Assembly: GCA_020430675.1 (NCBI GenBank)
Contig: JAGQJJ010000328.1
Span: forward strand, 1 to 5,403
Reading direction: 5' to 3'
Length of the DNA: 5,403 nt
Origin: Myxococcales bacterium
GTDB lineage: Bacteria; Myxococcota; Bradymonadia; UBA7976; UBA1532
This document shows, piece by piece, positions 1 through 5,403 of the stretch (positions are counted from its first letter, which is position 1; each line of letters opens with the position of its first letter). Below the pieces are notes generated by a model, which did not search any database, was not told the origin of the DNA, and saw nothing but the letters and a program-made list of their open reading frames with translations. The translations under genes and the position numbers were made by a program.

Positions 1-503
1 GTGAAGCCGAAGTGTTTGATGAAGCGCCCGGTGAGCGTCTCGCGCGCCAGCAGGAAGCCGGTCTCATCGCGGATGCTCACCTCCTGGGCGAAGGTGTAGT
101 CCGAGATATGGGTCCAGAAGATGAAGTTCGTGGTCTCGCGGTGCAACACCCGCGCCTCGAGATCGATGGTCAGCGCCGCGCGCGGCGGCGGCGCCTCGCC
201 CACCGCTTCTTCCGCCTCGCCGCTGCCCGCGATGCGCACCTGTGCGCCCTGATTCTCGAACAGCCGGCGCACCTTCTGGCAGAGCACATCGGCGCCCTCG
301 ACCTCTTCCGCCGCCTCGGCGCGGCAGCGCAGCGTGATGCTGACATCAGCGAAGTTGGCGTAGGCGGGGTTGATCGCGATCGGCCGGTGCAGGCCCGACA
401 TCGGCTGATAGGCGGTCACGCAGCCGGCGAGCGCGATCACCCCGGCGAACACAGCGCAGCGCTGCGTGCAGCCCACCGCACGATGTCGCCAGCGCGTGAC
501 CAC
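1..503 (-). CDS. Putative outer-membrane-type lipoprotein, 3' end outside window
   Basis: Read on the minus strand, a frame opens at a GTG (503-501) and stays open to the left edge (167 full codons), so the C-terminus is missing. The start is chosen because GGAAGG lies 6 nt upstream and an in-frame TGA lies just before it. The N-terminus looks like a lipoprotein signal peptide: basic residues (TRWRHR), a hydrophobic run (AVFAGVIALAGC), then a lipobox L-A-G-C with the acceptor Cys at about residue 28. The mature part has two further Cys (CRAEAAEEVEGADVLC), possibly a disulfide in the periplasm, and beta-rich sequence with regularly spaced aromatics near the end of the visible part (NFIFWTHISDYTF). 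I do not recognise the family, and no function is assigned. It is transcribed divergently from the ADP-ribosyltransferase-like gene, with its own likely promoter at 540-569. A signal-anchored envelope protein is well supported; anything beyond that is not. Confidence 0.8.
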   Translation of the reverse strand, partial: MVTRWRHRAVGCTQRCAVFAGVIALAGCVTAYQPMSGLHRPIAINPAYANFADVSITLRCRAEAAEEVEGADVLCQKVRRLFENQGAQVRIAGSGEAEEAVGEAPPPRAALTIDLEARVLHRETTNFIFWTHISDYTFAQEVSIRDETGFLLARETLTGRFIKHFGF

Positions 504-509
504 CGCTCA

Positions 510-515
510 CCTTCC
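510..515 (-). promoter_or_regulatory. Ribosome binding site deciding the lipoprotein start
   Basis: On the minus strand GGAAGG (within GGGAAGGTGA, 516-507) sits 6 nt before the GTG at 503-501. An in-frame stop occurs just upstream of the GTG, so no longer product is possible in this frame. This supports a GTG start. Confidence 0.6.
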
Positions 516-539
516 CGCCCCGGGGGGGCGCGTCAGCGC

Positions 540-569
540 ATGATACGGAGGCGGCCCCGGCAGCACCAA
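540..569 (-). promoter_or_regulatory. Sigma-70-like promoter for the lipoprotein gene
   Basis: On the minus strand a -35-like TTGGTG (569-564) and a -10-like TATCAT (545-540, 5 of 6 matches to TATAAT) are separated by 18 nt. Transcription would start near 533, giving a leader of about 30 nt before the GTG at 503. In DNA this GC-rich an A/T hexamer at the right spacing is suggestive, but it is a pattern match only. Confidence 0.4.
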
Positions 570-648
570 TTCGCGCCCGGGCCGCGGCTTCGCGGTGCCC
601 GACCCTCACGGCGCATCCCCGCGGCGGGCCGCTCGACCCGCTGCGCTG

Positions 649-657
649 TGGTAGCCT
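649..657 (+). promoter_or_regulatory. Weak extended -10-like element upstream of the ADP-ribosyltransferase-like gene
   Basis: TGGTAGCCT at 649-657 fits an extended -10 pattern (TG, one base, then TAgccT), about 70 nt before the gene. No convincing -35 is present at the usual distance. The rest of 504-726 holds a C/G homopolymer-rich patch (521-528) and no gene that I can support. Confidence 0.2.
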
Positions 658-718
658 GAGCGCGCCGCAAGGCATCTGGTCGCCTGCCATGGCTGATGCG
701 TGGCCGGCTGAACCACTT

Positions 719-725
719 GGGAGGG
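719..725 (+). promoter_or_regulatory. Ribosome binding site GGGAGGG; two adjacent ATG starts
   Basis: A strong purine-rich site lies just before two consecutive ATG codons (727 and 730). From the GGAGG core (720-724) the first ATG is only 2 nt away and the second 5 nt, so the second ATG is the better-spaced start. The two products differ by one Met. Confidence 0.65.
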
Positions 726-726
726 A

Positions 727-1620
727 ATGATGAAGATCGTATACGGGCTGCCGGGCAAGGATGTGATGCGCATGGACGCGATCGTCATCGCGGCCTCAGA
801 GCTGCCGATCGGCAACGGCTTCGTCGCGTTTCGGGGCGATGACCGGAAGCCATCCGAGATCTTTGCCAAGGGCTTCGACGCGCGAGACAAGAACTTTGCG
901 CTCAAGGGACGCCACCGCGTCGACGACCCCCGAACGTGGGACGATGTCTTCGGCGGCTTCGCCAGCAAACACACCGACCTGATGTCCATGTTCGGCGCAC
1001 CGCCGATCACGCTGCAATACTCCGTTGGCGCCCAAGAGATCGCGTTTCGCCCCAACCACCTCGACCTGCACCCGCCGACCTGCGTCAGCCTGTCGCTCGA
1101 TCCGCACCTCACCGTCGGCTTCCCCCTCAACAACACGGTCGGCGTCACCTACCTCTACGCGGTCCACGTCCGGGGCCGCTACCTCGCCACGCATGAGGTG
1201 CAGCGGGACGGCGGCAACAAGACGCTGGCGCAGAGCAAGGAGATCACCTGCCTCGACGTGCCCGCCGCCGACATCATCGGCGCCGCGGCCGTGCGCCGCA
1301 CGGTCACGGGCCAGGCCTCGCTCTCCACGGTGACCTATGAGCTGGCCACCTGGATCGACAACCCCATGCACGGCAACCAGAAGCGCTACACGTTCATCAA
1401 CGAGACCATCAAGGCCCGGACCGGCTACGACATCGCGCCGATGGGCACGAAGCAGGTCGCCGGTGGCATGAAGTCGTCGACCAATACGGCGAGCAATCCG
1501 GTGCTGACCAAGGCGATCGAGGCCCTGATGCGGCATACCAGCATCGTGCCGCTCACCGGCACCAAGCCGCAGCACGAGAAGACCAAGATGTCGAGCAATC
1601 TCAACGCCTTGCTCGATTGA
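727..1620 (+). CDS. Putative mono-ADP-ribosyltransferase, cholera/pertussis toxin-like (R-S-E class)
   Basis: 297 aa (296 from the better-spaced ATG at 730). The N-terminal block FRGDDRKPSEIFAKGF (residues 35-50) matches the first NAD-binding strand and helix of pertussis toxin S1 and cholera toxin A (YRxDxRxPxxxFxxGF), placing the key Arg at R36. A CVSLSLDP block (119-126) fits the central S-T-S motif as S121-L-S123, followed by a core strand VTYLYAVHV (140-148). AQSKEITCLDVPAADI (168-183) resembles the catalytic-Glu segment before the conserved I/V-P turn and suggests E172. The family transfers ADP-ribose from NAD+ to a target; the target here is unknown. There is no signal peptide or membrane segment, so a secreted role would need a non-Sec route. 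R36 to S121 is about 85 residues, longer than in the classical toxins, implying an insertion. The tail (about 205-297) is unassigned. No partner or immunity gene is visible, and the genes on either side look unrelated. Confidence 0.72.
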   Translation: MMKIVYGLPGKDVMRMDAIVIAASELPIGNGFVAFRGDDRKPSEIFAKGFDARDKNFALKGRHRVDDPRTWDDVFGGFASKHTDLMSMFGAPPITLQYSVGAQEIAFRPNHLDLHPPTCVSLSLDPHLTVGFPLNNTVGVTYLYAVHVRGRYLATHEVQRDGGNKTLAQSKEITCLDVPAADIIGAAAVRRTVTGQASLSTVTYELATWIDNPMHGNQKRYTFINETIKARTGYDIAPMGTKQVAGGMKSSTNTASNPVLTKAIEALMRHTSIVPLTGTKPQHEKTKMSSNLNALLD

Positions 1621-1646
1621 AGCGTCGGTCGCAGAGAAGCCATCGA

Positions 1647-1658
1647 GGCCGCGCGGCC
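1647..1658. repeat. 12-nt perfect palindrome GGCCGCGCGGCC in the spacer
   Basis: A perfect GC-only inverted repeat 27 nt after the stop codon of the ADP-ribosyltransferase-like gene. It could form a small stem, but no T-tract follows, so it is not an intrinsic terminator of the usual kind. Chance is a real possibility in DNA of this composition. Confidence 0.3.
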
Positions 1659-1673
1659 CCCCGCGGAGCGGGC

Positions 1674-1685
1674 GCCGACGTCGGC
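1674..1685. repeat. 12-nt perfect palindrome GCCGACGTCGGC in the spacer
   Basis: A second perfect 12-nt inverted repeat, 27 nt after the start of the first, in the 158-bp spacer upstream of the oxygenase gene. An operator or a structured 3' end of the preceding transcript are both possible. No T-tract follows. The rest of 1621-1778 shows no gene and no clear promoter. Confidence 0.3.
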
Positions 1686-1778
1686 TGCGCGCGGCGGATG
1701 AACTGCGCCTGATGGGTCGAGTCATGGGGCGCTGAATCCACTTCCGTTCCGCCCCGACTGCGCGTAAACCACCGCGCC

Positions 1779-2411
1779 GTGACTCGAAATCCGTTGCGTC
1801 TGCCCGTGCTCGACGACCCCGCCCTCGACGCCCTCGCGGCCGAAGGCTGGTGCGTCATCGATGGCTTCGTCGGCCCCGAGGCGGTGGAAGACGCACGGCT
1901 CGCCGCCGAGGCGCTCGACGCGGCCGGTCGGCTCACGCCGGCCGGGCTCAGCCGCGGCGCCGACCATCGCCAGGACGAGGCCATCCGCGGCGACCGCACC
2001 GTGTGGCTCACGCCCGACACGCCGCCCGCCTTTCTGCCGGTGGCGACGCGCTTCGAGGCGCTGCGCCGGCAGCTCAACCGCGAAGCCTACCTCGGCCTGG
2101 CGCGTTGCGAATTGCAGCTCGCGCATTACCCGGGCGACGGCGCGCGCTATGTGCGCCACCGCGACGCCTTCGCGGGCTCGATCAACCGCAAGATCACCGC
2201 CGTCTGGTACCTGAATTCCGGCTGGACGCTGGCCGCGGGCGGCGCGCTGCGGCTGTTTGTGCCCGGCGAGCCGCGCGTCGAGCCAGTCGCCGATCGGCTG
2301 GTGGTCTTCTTCAGCGAGCTTGTCGAGCACGCGGTCGAGCCCGCGTTTGCGCCGCGCTGGGCGCTGACCGGCTGGATGCGCAAACGCGACCCGCGCCGAC
2401 CCGCGCTCTGA
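1779..2411 (+). CDS. 2-oxoglutarate/Fe(II)-dependent prolyl 4-hydroxylase-like oxygenase (PHD/EGLN type)
   Basis: 210 aa, about the size of bacterial PHD-type hydroxylases. It should couple oxidation of 2-oxoglutarate to succinate with hydroxylation of a substrate, probably a prolyl residue, in the cytoplasm. The block YPGDGARYVRHRDAF (117-131) is very close to the human PHD2 segment and gives the iron ligands H127 and D129. The distal ligand is H184 in VEHAVEP, and R193 (RWALTGW) is the expected 2-oxoglutarate-binding Arg. The strands KITAVWYLN (138-146) and GGALRLF (154-160) also follow PHD2. The Pseudomonas homologue PPHD hydroxylates a proline of EF-Tu, making EF-Tu the best-guess substrate here; that is inference. 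The start is the GTG at 1779, with no clear Shine-Dalgarno site; the next in-frame stop upstream is at 1734, with only CTG between. The gene converges with the Rieske gene, 6 nt away. Another protein substrate or a small molecule remains possible. Confidence 0.9.
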   Translation: MTRNPLRLPVLDDPALDALAAEGWCVIDGFVGPEAVEDARLAAEALDAAGRLTPAGLSRGADHRQDEAIRGDRTVWLTPDTPPAFLPVATRFEALRRQLNREAYLGLARCELQLAHYPGDGARYVRHRDAFAGSINRKITAVWYLNSGWTLAAGGALRLFVPGEPRVEPVADRLVVFFSELVEHAVEPAFAPRWALTGWMRKRDPRRPAL

Positions 2412-2417
2412 CGGCGC

Positions 2418-2774
2418 TCAACCGAGCGCGCGCTTCGAGACGTCGACCTCAACCCGCCCCGCGTTGACCCGCACCGGGAAGCACGCGAGCCGCACGCCAG
2501 GCACATGCGCGTGCTCGCCGTCGCTCAACCGAAAGGCCCAGTAATGCCACCCGCAGACCAGATGGCCCTCGTCATCGACCAGCCCCAGGTCGCTGAACGG
2601 CGCGCCGCGATGCGGGCAGCGGTCGAGCACGGCGCAGACGCCCTCTTCGCGGCGGATGAGCGCGAGCTTGAGTTCAGCGGTCGCGCCGAGCGCCACCACG
2701 ACCCCCACCGGCTCGTTCAGCGGCAGGTCCGCGACAGGCCCGACGTCGCGCCAGTCGGCCGGCGGGTCGTGCAT
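2418..2774 (-). CDS. Small Rieske [2Fe-2S] ferredoxin-like protein
   Basis: 118 aa from the ATG at 2774-2772. The Rieske cluster motifs are explicit: C53-P-H55-R-G-A-P, then C74-G-W-H77-Y-W-A-F. Two Cys and two His would bind a [2Fe-2S] cluster, so the protein is a likely electron carrier or redox subunit, cytoplasmic since no signal peptide is seen. The spacing between motifs is 18 residues, slightly above the usual 15-17. It is a lone Rieske domain like NirD or dioxygenase ferredoxins, without an oxygenase catalytic domain. Start choice: in-frame ATGs also exist at 2813 (140 aa) and 2879 (153 aa). The shortest begins with the typical W-R-D-V-G opening of the fold and leaves 122 bp to the divergent BMC gene, whereas the longest would leave 17 bp. 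No start has a clear ribosome site. The redox partner is not evident in the window. Confidence 0.87.
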   Translation of the reverse strand: MHDPPADWRDVGPVADLPLNEPVGVVVALGATAELKLALIRREEGVCAVLDRCPHRGAPFSDLGLVDDEGHLVCGWHYWAFRLSDGEHAHVPGVRLACFPVRVNAGRVEVDVSKRALG

Positions 2775-2791
2775 GCGGCAAATATGCGGCA
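2773..2791. repeat. Direct repeat ATGCGGCA x2, 11-nt period
   Basis: ATGCGGCA occurs at 2773-2780 and again at 2784-2791, spaced 3 nt apart, so the copies lie about one helical turn apart on the same face of the DNA. The pair abuts the preferred Rieske start codon in the divergent region shared with the BMC gene. An operator is possible; chance is not excluded. Confidence 0.3.
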
Positions 2792-2884
2792 GATGGGCCC
2801 CGGCGTCGAACATCGCCGGCCCTGGCGCACGCGATGGTTGTGCATTGGCGCGGTTGGCGGTATCGATCGGCGCGAACACGACCC

Positions 2885-2890
2885 AGGGGG
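2885..2890 (+). promoter_or_regulatory. Ribosome binding site deciding the BMC gene start
   Basis: AGGGGG lies 6 nt upstream of a GTG at 2897-2899. This supports a start there rather than at an upstream in-frame ATG (2834), which would add a 21-residue Arg-rich leader unlike the family. A weak TTGTGC / TATCGA pair with 17-nt spacing (2838-2866) may be the promoter. Confidence 0.6.
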
Positions 2891-2896
2891 CCGCCG

Positions 2897-3520
<624 letters not shown>

Positions 3521-3534
3521 CCCGGACCAGGCAG

Positions 3535-4107
3535 ATGATCAGCACCAGTGACTTCAAGAAGGGCGCGCGCATCGAGCTCGACGGCGCGCCGTGGACCATC
3601 GTCAGCACCAATACCCAGACGCCCAGCGCCCGCGGCGCGGCCACGCTGGTCAAGGTGCGCCTCAAGAACGTGCTCGACGGCCGCATCAGCGACCGCACCT
3701 TCAAGGCGGGCGAGAAGTTCAAGGAGCCCGACGTCCAGCAGCGTGCGGCGCAGTTCCTGTACTCGGGCATGGACGGCCACGTCTTCATGGATCTGAGCAC
3801 CTACGACCAGTTCACCATGACCGACGACGACCTCGGCGACGACGCGCAGTGGCTGGTGCCCGAGCTGGAGGTCAAGGCGGTGCTCTACAACGACAACGTC
3901 GTCGGCGTCGAGCTGCCGCAGTTTGTCGAGATGACGCTCGATCGCGTCGAGCCCGGCTCGCGTGGTGACACCGCCAGCGGCGGGGTGACGACGGCCGCGT
4001 ACACCACCAGCGGCGTGCGCATCCAAGTGCCGCTGTACATCCGCGAGGGCGACCTGGTGCGTATCGACACCACCACCGGCACCTTCAAGGACCGCATCAG
4101 CGGCTGA
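3535..4107 (+). CDS. efpL: Elongation factor P with EfpL/YeiP-type tip loop
   Basis: 190 aa, full length for the family. EF-P binds ribosomes stalled at polyproline and related sequences between the P and E sites and promotes peptide bond formation. Three domains are visible: an N-terminal KOW-like domain (1 to about 65), a central OB domain with HVFMDLSTYDQFTM (82-95), and a C-terminal OB domain containing GDTAS (144-148) and a closing G-D-x-V-R-I-D-T-T-T-G stretch. The tip loop is TPSARGAATL (29-38), almost the same as the SPTARGAATL loop of E. coli EfpL (YeiP), and longer than that of K34-type EF-P. R33 is the tip residue. The C-terminal domain is closer to ordinary EF-P than to E. coli YeiP, so plain efp is an alternative name. 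No EarP or EpmA/EpmB gene is adjacent. The ATG at 3535 has only a weak AGG/GGA ribosome site and follows the BMC stop by 14 nt. Confidence 0.92.
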   Translation: MISTSDFKKGARIELDGAPWTIVSTNTQTPSARGAATLVKVRLKNVLDGRISDRTFKAGEKFKEPDVQQRAAQFLYSGMDGHVFMDLSTYDQFTMTDDDLGDDAQWLVPELEVKAVLYNDNVVGVELPQFVEMTLDRVEPGSRGDTASGGVTTAAYTTSGVRIQVPLYIREGDLVRIDTTTGTFKDRISG

Positions 4108-4123
4108 CGCCGGGCAGCCTTCG

Positions 4124-4135
4124 CGGAAATTTCCG
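4124..4135. repeat. 12-nt perfect palindrome CGGAAATTTCCG
   Basis: A perfect inverted repeat with an A/T-rich centre in the 62-bp gap between the EF-P gene and the next gene. Its composition stands out in this GC-rich DNA. It has no loop and no following T-run, so it looks more like a possible protein-binding site than a terminator. Confidence 0.35.
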
Positions 4136-4169
4136 TTCAAGTCAGCACCCATCGCGCCGATGCAGGGGA

Positions 4170-5403
4170 GTGCTGCTCCGCTTCCCCACCGAGCTTCTCG
4201 AAGACCGCGACCTGCGCCAGCAAGCCCGCGAAGACTTCCGCTGGAAATGCCGCGTGCCGGTGCTGCGCCAGTTCGGCGCCGCCGCTGAAGACCTGGGCGT
4301 GTTTGTCGCCGAATGCGCCGCCTGCCGGTCCAAGACCGCCCGCCTGCACCCGTTTGCCGACCTCGACGCCGACCTCGCCTTCGCCGAGTTGGAGGCCGAG
4401 CTGCGCACCCGCGCCGGCCCGGGCTACGGCTGGCGCCCCGAGACTTGCCCGGCATGTGGCGCGCCGTCACCCCGCCCCGTCTCGGCCCTCTTCGCGCGCC
4501 ATCTGCCCGAGGTGGGCCATGACCTGCAGATCGAGCTGACCTGCGGCGCCGGCCGCGTGCTTGAGATGCAGCTCGCGCTGATGGACCGCCGCGGCGTCGC
4601 CACCGCCATCGAGCGCCCCCAAGACGAGGTGAGCGTGCCGGCGGCCTTCGGCGCCCCGCTCAGCCTGCGCGCCTTCTGGCGGGCCTTCATCAGCGCCCAC
4701 CTCTACGAAGACGGCCTCGCCCTGCACCCGGTGCAGCCCGGCTATTGGCTCGGACTGCGCCCGTTCACCGACGATCCGCGCACCGCGAAGGCCATGTTCG
4801 ACGCCTTCGGACCCTGGATCGAAGCGCTGCGCGAACGCGAAGGCGGCCACGACGCGGTCTGCTTCTTGGCCGACCGCGACGAAGAGGGCATCGAAATGCC
4901 CTTCGACGACCGCTACGAAGCCTGGCTCGGCGGCTTCGCGGGCGACATCCAGCAAGCGTTGCTCGAACCCTTCGTGGTCGCCGACAGCGATCACTTCGTG
5001 CGCGCGCTGGCCGCCGAAGGGCGGCGCCAGGGCCTTCAGGTGGTCCGCGACAGCAACGATGAGACCCTGTTCGTGCGCTTCCGCGGCGGCGCGCTCGATC
5101 TGCGCTTGAACCTGGGCCCGGTCTTCTTCCGCACGCTGCACGCCGGCTTCACCTTCCACCGCGGCCTGCGCCGCTTCTTCGCCCGCGAGCTGGCCGCGTT
5201 GGCCGAAGCCGCCCGCCTCGTGCCCGCGCTGCGCGAGATGCTGCCACGCCACGCCATTCAGGTGCATCGCGGGCAGTTTGTCGAAGTGCTCGACGACGCC
5301 GGTCACCGCTGCAGCCTCGCGGATATGGTGCGCCTCGCCACCACCTACGACGTGCGCACCGACGCCGGCCGCGCCGGCCTGCGCAGCGCCGTCATCCCGC
5401 CCG
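4170..5403 (+). CDS. Unrecognised protein with two CxxC pairs, 3' end outside window
   Basis: An open frame from GTG 4170 to the right edge (411 full codons, no stop), so the C-terminus is missing. I do not recognise the family. Two Cys pairs, C49-A-A-C52 and C93-P-A-C96, about 40 residues apart, suggest a zinc-binding site near the N-terminus; an extra Cys is at 27. The rest is rich in acidic and aromatic residues, with alternating helical stretches (for example FFARELAALAEAARLVPALR, 336-355) and beta-like ones (ETLFVRFRG, 298-306), and has no signal peptide or membrane segment, so a soluble cytoplasmic protein is likely. Codon use matches the neighbouring genes, which supports real coding. 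It follows the EF-P gene by 62 nt and may share its transcript. The start is uncertain: AGGGG (4164-4168) lies almost against the GTG, closer than usual, but no better in-frame ATG or GTG lies nearby. It is not the EF-P rhamnosyltransferase EarP by any motif I can see. Confidence 0.78.
   Translation, partial: MLLRFPTELLEDRDLRQQAREDFRWKCRVPVLRQFGAAAEDLGVFVAECAACRSKTARLHPFADLDADLAFAELEAELRTRAGPGYGWRPETCPACGAPSPRPVSALFARHLPEVGHDLQIELTCGAGRVLEMQLALMDRRGVATAIERPQDEVSVPAAFGAPLSLRAFWRAFISAHLYEDGLALHPVQPGYWLGLRPFTDDPRTAKAMFDAFGPWIEALREREGGHDAVCFLADRDEEGIEMPFDDRYEAWLGGFAGDIQQALLEPFVVADSDHFVRALAAEGRRQGLQVVRDSNDETLFVRFRGGALDLRLNLGPVFFRTLHAGFTFHRGLRRFFARELAALAEAARLVPALREMLPRHAIQVHRGQFVEVLDDAGHRCSLADMVRLATTYDVRTDAGRAGLRSAVIPP

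Noticed and set aside
12..659. Plus-strand open frame of 215 codons at the left end
   Set aside because: It is antisense to the lipoprotein gene, has an Arg/Ala/His-rich composition and no motif; the minus frame has a signal peptide, lipobox and ribosome site.
796..1725. Long minus-strand open frame (309 codons) across the ADP-ribosyltransferase-like gene
   Set aside because: Its product is a low-complexity Arg/Gly/Val/Asp mixture typical of an antisense shadow in GC-rich DNA, whereas the plus frame has family motifs and a good ribosome site.
1621..1778. Search for a small immunity gene after the ADP-ribosyltransferase-like gene
   Set aside because: No frame in this spacer has a start, ribosome site and credible composition; it holds only palindromes.
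2409..2420. Bidirectional terminator between the convergent oxygenase and Rieske genes
   Set aside because: Only 6 nt separate the two stop codons and no hairpin with a T-tract is visible there.
2775..2879. N-terminal extension of the Rieske protein from ATG 2879
   Set aside because: The extra residues do not look like a signal peptide or domain and would leave only 17 bp to the divergent BMC start, too little for promoters.
4467..5306. Minus-strand open frame (279 codons) at the right end
   Set aside because: Gln/Ala/Glu/Gly-rich antisense product; the plus frame is open over the whole stretch with codon use like its neighbours and two CxxC pairs.

Overview
The window is compact, GC-rich DNA, reaching 49 G/C in 60 bases at 1921-1980. 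The genes are typical of a Gram-negative proteobacterium: a lipobox-bearing lipoprotein, a PHD-type oxygenase, a small Rieske protein and an EF-P of the EfpL (YeiP) loop type. The EfpL-type loop hints at Gammaproteobacteria or a close relative, but the species cannot be fixed from this sequence. No rRNA, tRNA, CRISPR array, insertion sequence or phage integrase was seen.

Layout, left to right: (1) 1-503, minus strand, the 5' part of a lipoprotein gene that runs off the left edge, with a plausible promoter at 540-569. (2) A 223-bp divergent intergenic region. (3) 727-1620, plus strand, a protein of about 297 aa with the R / S-x-S / E layout of cholera/pertussis-type mono-ADP-ribosyltransferases. 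It has no signal peptide and no visible immunity partner. (4) A 158-bp spacer with two GC-rich 12-nt palindromes. (5) 1779-2411, plus strand, a 2-oxoglutarate/Fe(II) prolyl-hydroxylase-like protein. (6) 2418-2774, minus strand, convergent with it after 6 nt, a small Rieske [2Fe-2S] ferredoxin-like protein. (7) 2897-3520, plus strand, a tandem-domain bacterial microcompartment (BMC-T, EutL-like) shell protein. (8) 3535-4107, plus strand, an elongation factor P whose tip loop is of the EfpL/YeiP kind. (9) 4170-5403, plus strand, a large unrecognised protein with two CxxC pairs that runs off the right edge.

The last three genes are co-oriented with short gaps (14 and 62 nt) and probably form an operon. 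The most unusual points are the microcompartment shell protein with no microcompartment enzyme beside it but directly upstream of a translation factor, and the stand-alone toxin-like ADP-ribosyltransferase, whose DNA is less GC-rich in places than its neighbours. The oxygenase family is known to hydroxylate EF-Tu in Pseudomonas, so its nearness to an EF-P gene invites a translation-related reading, but this is inference only.
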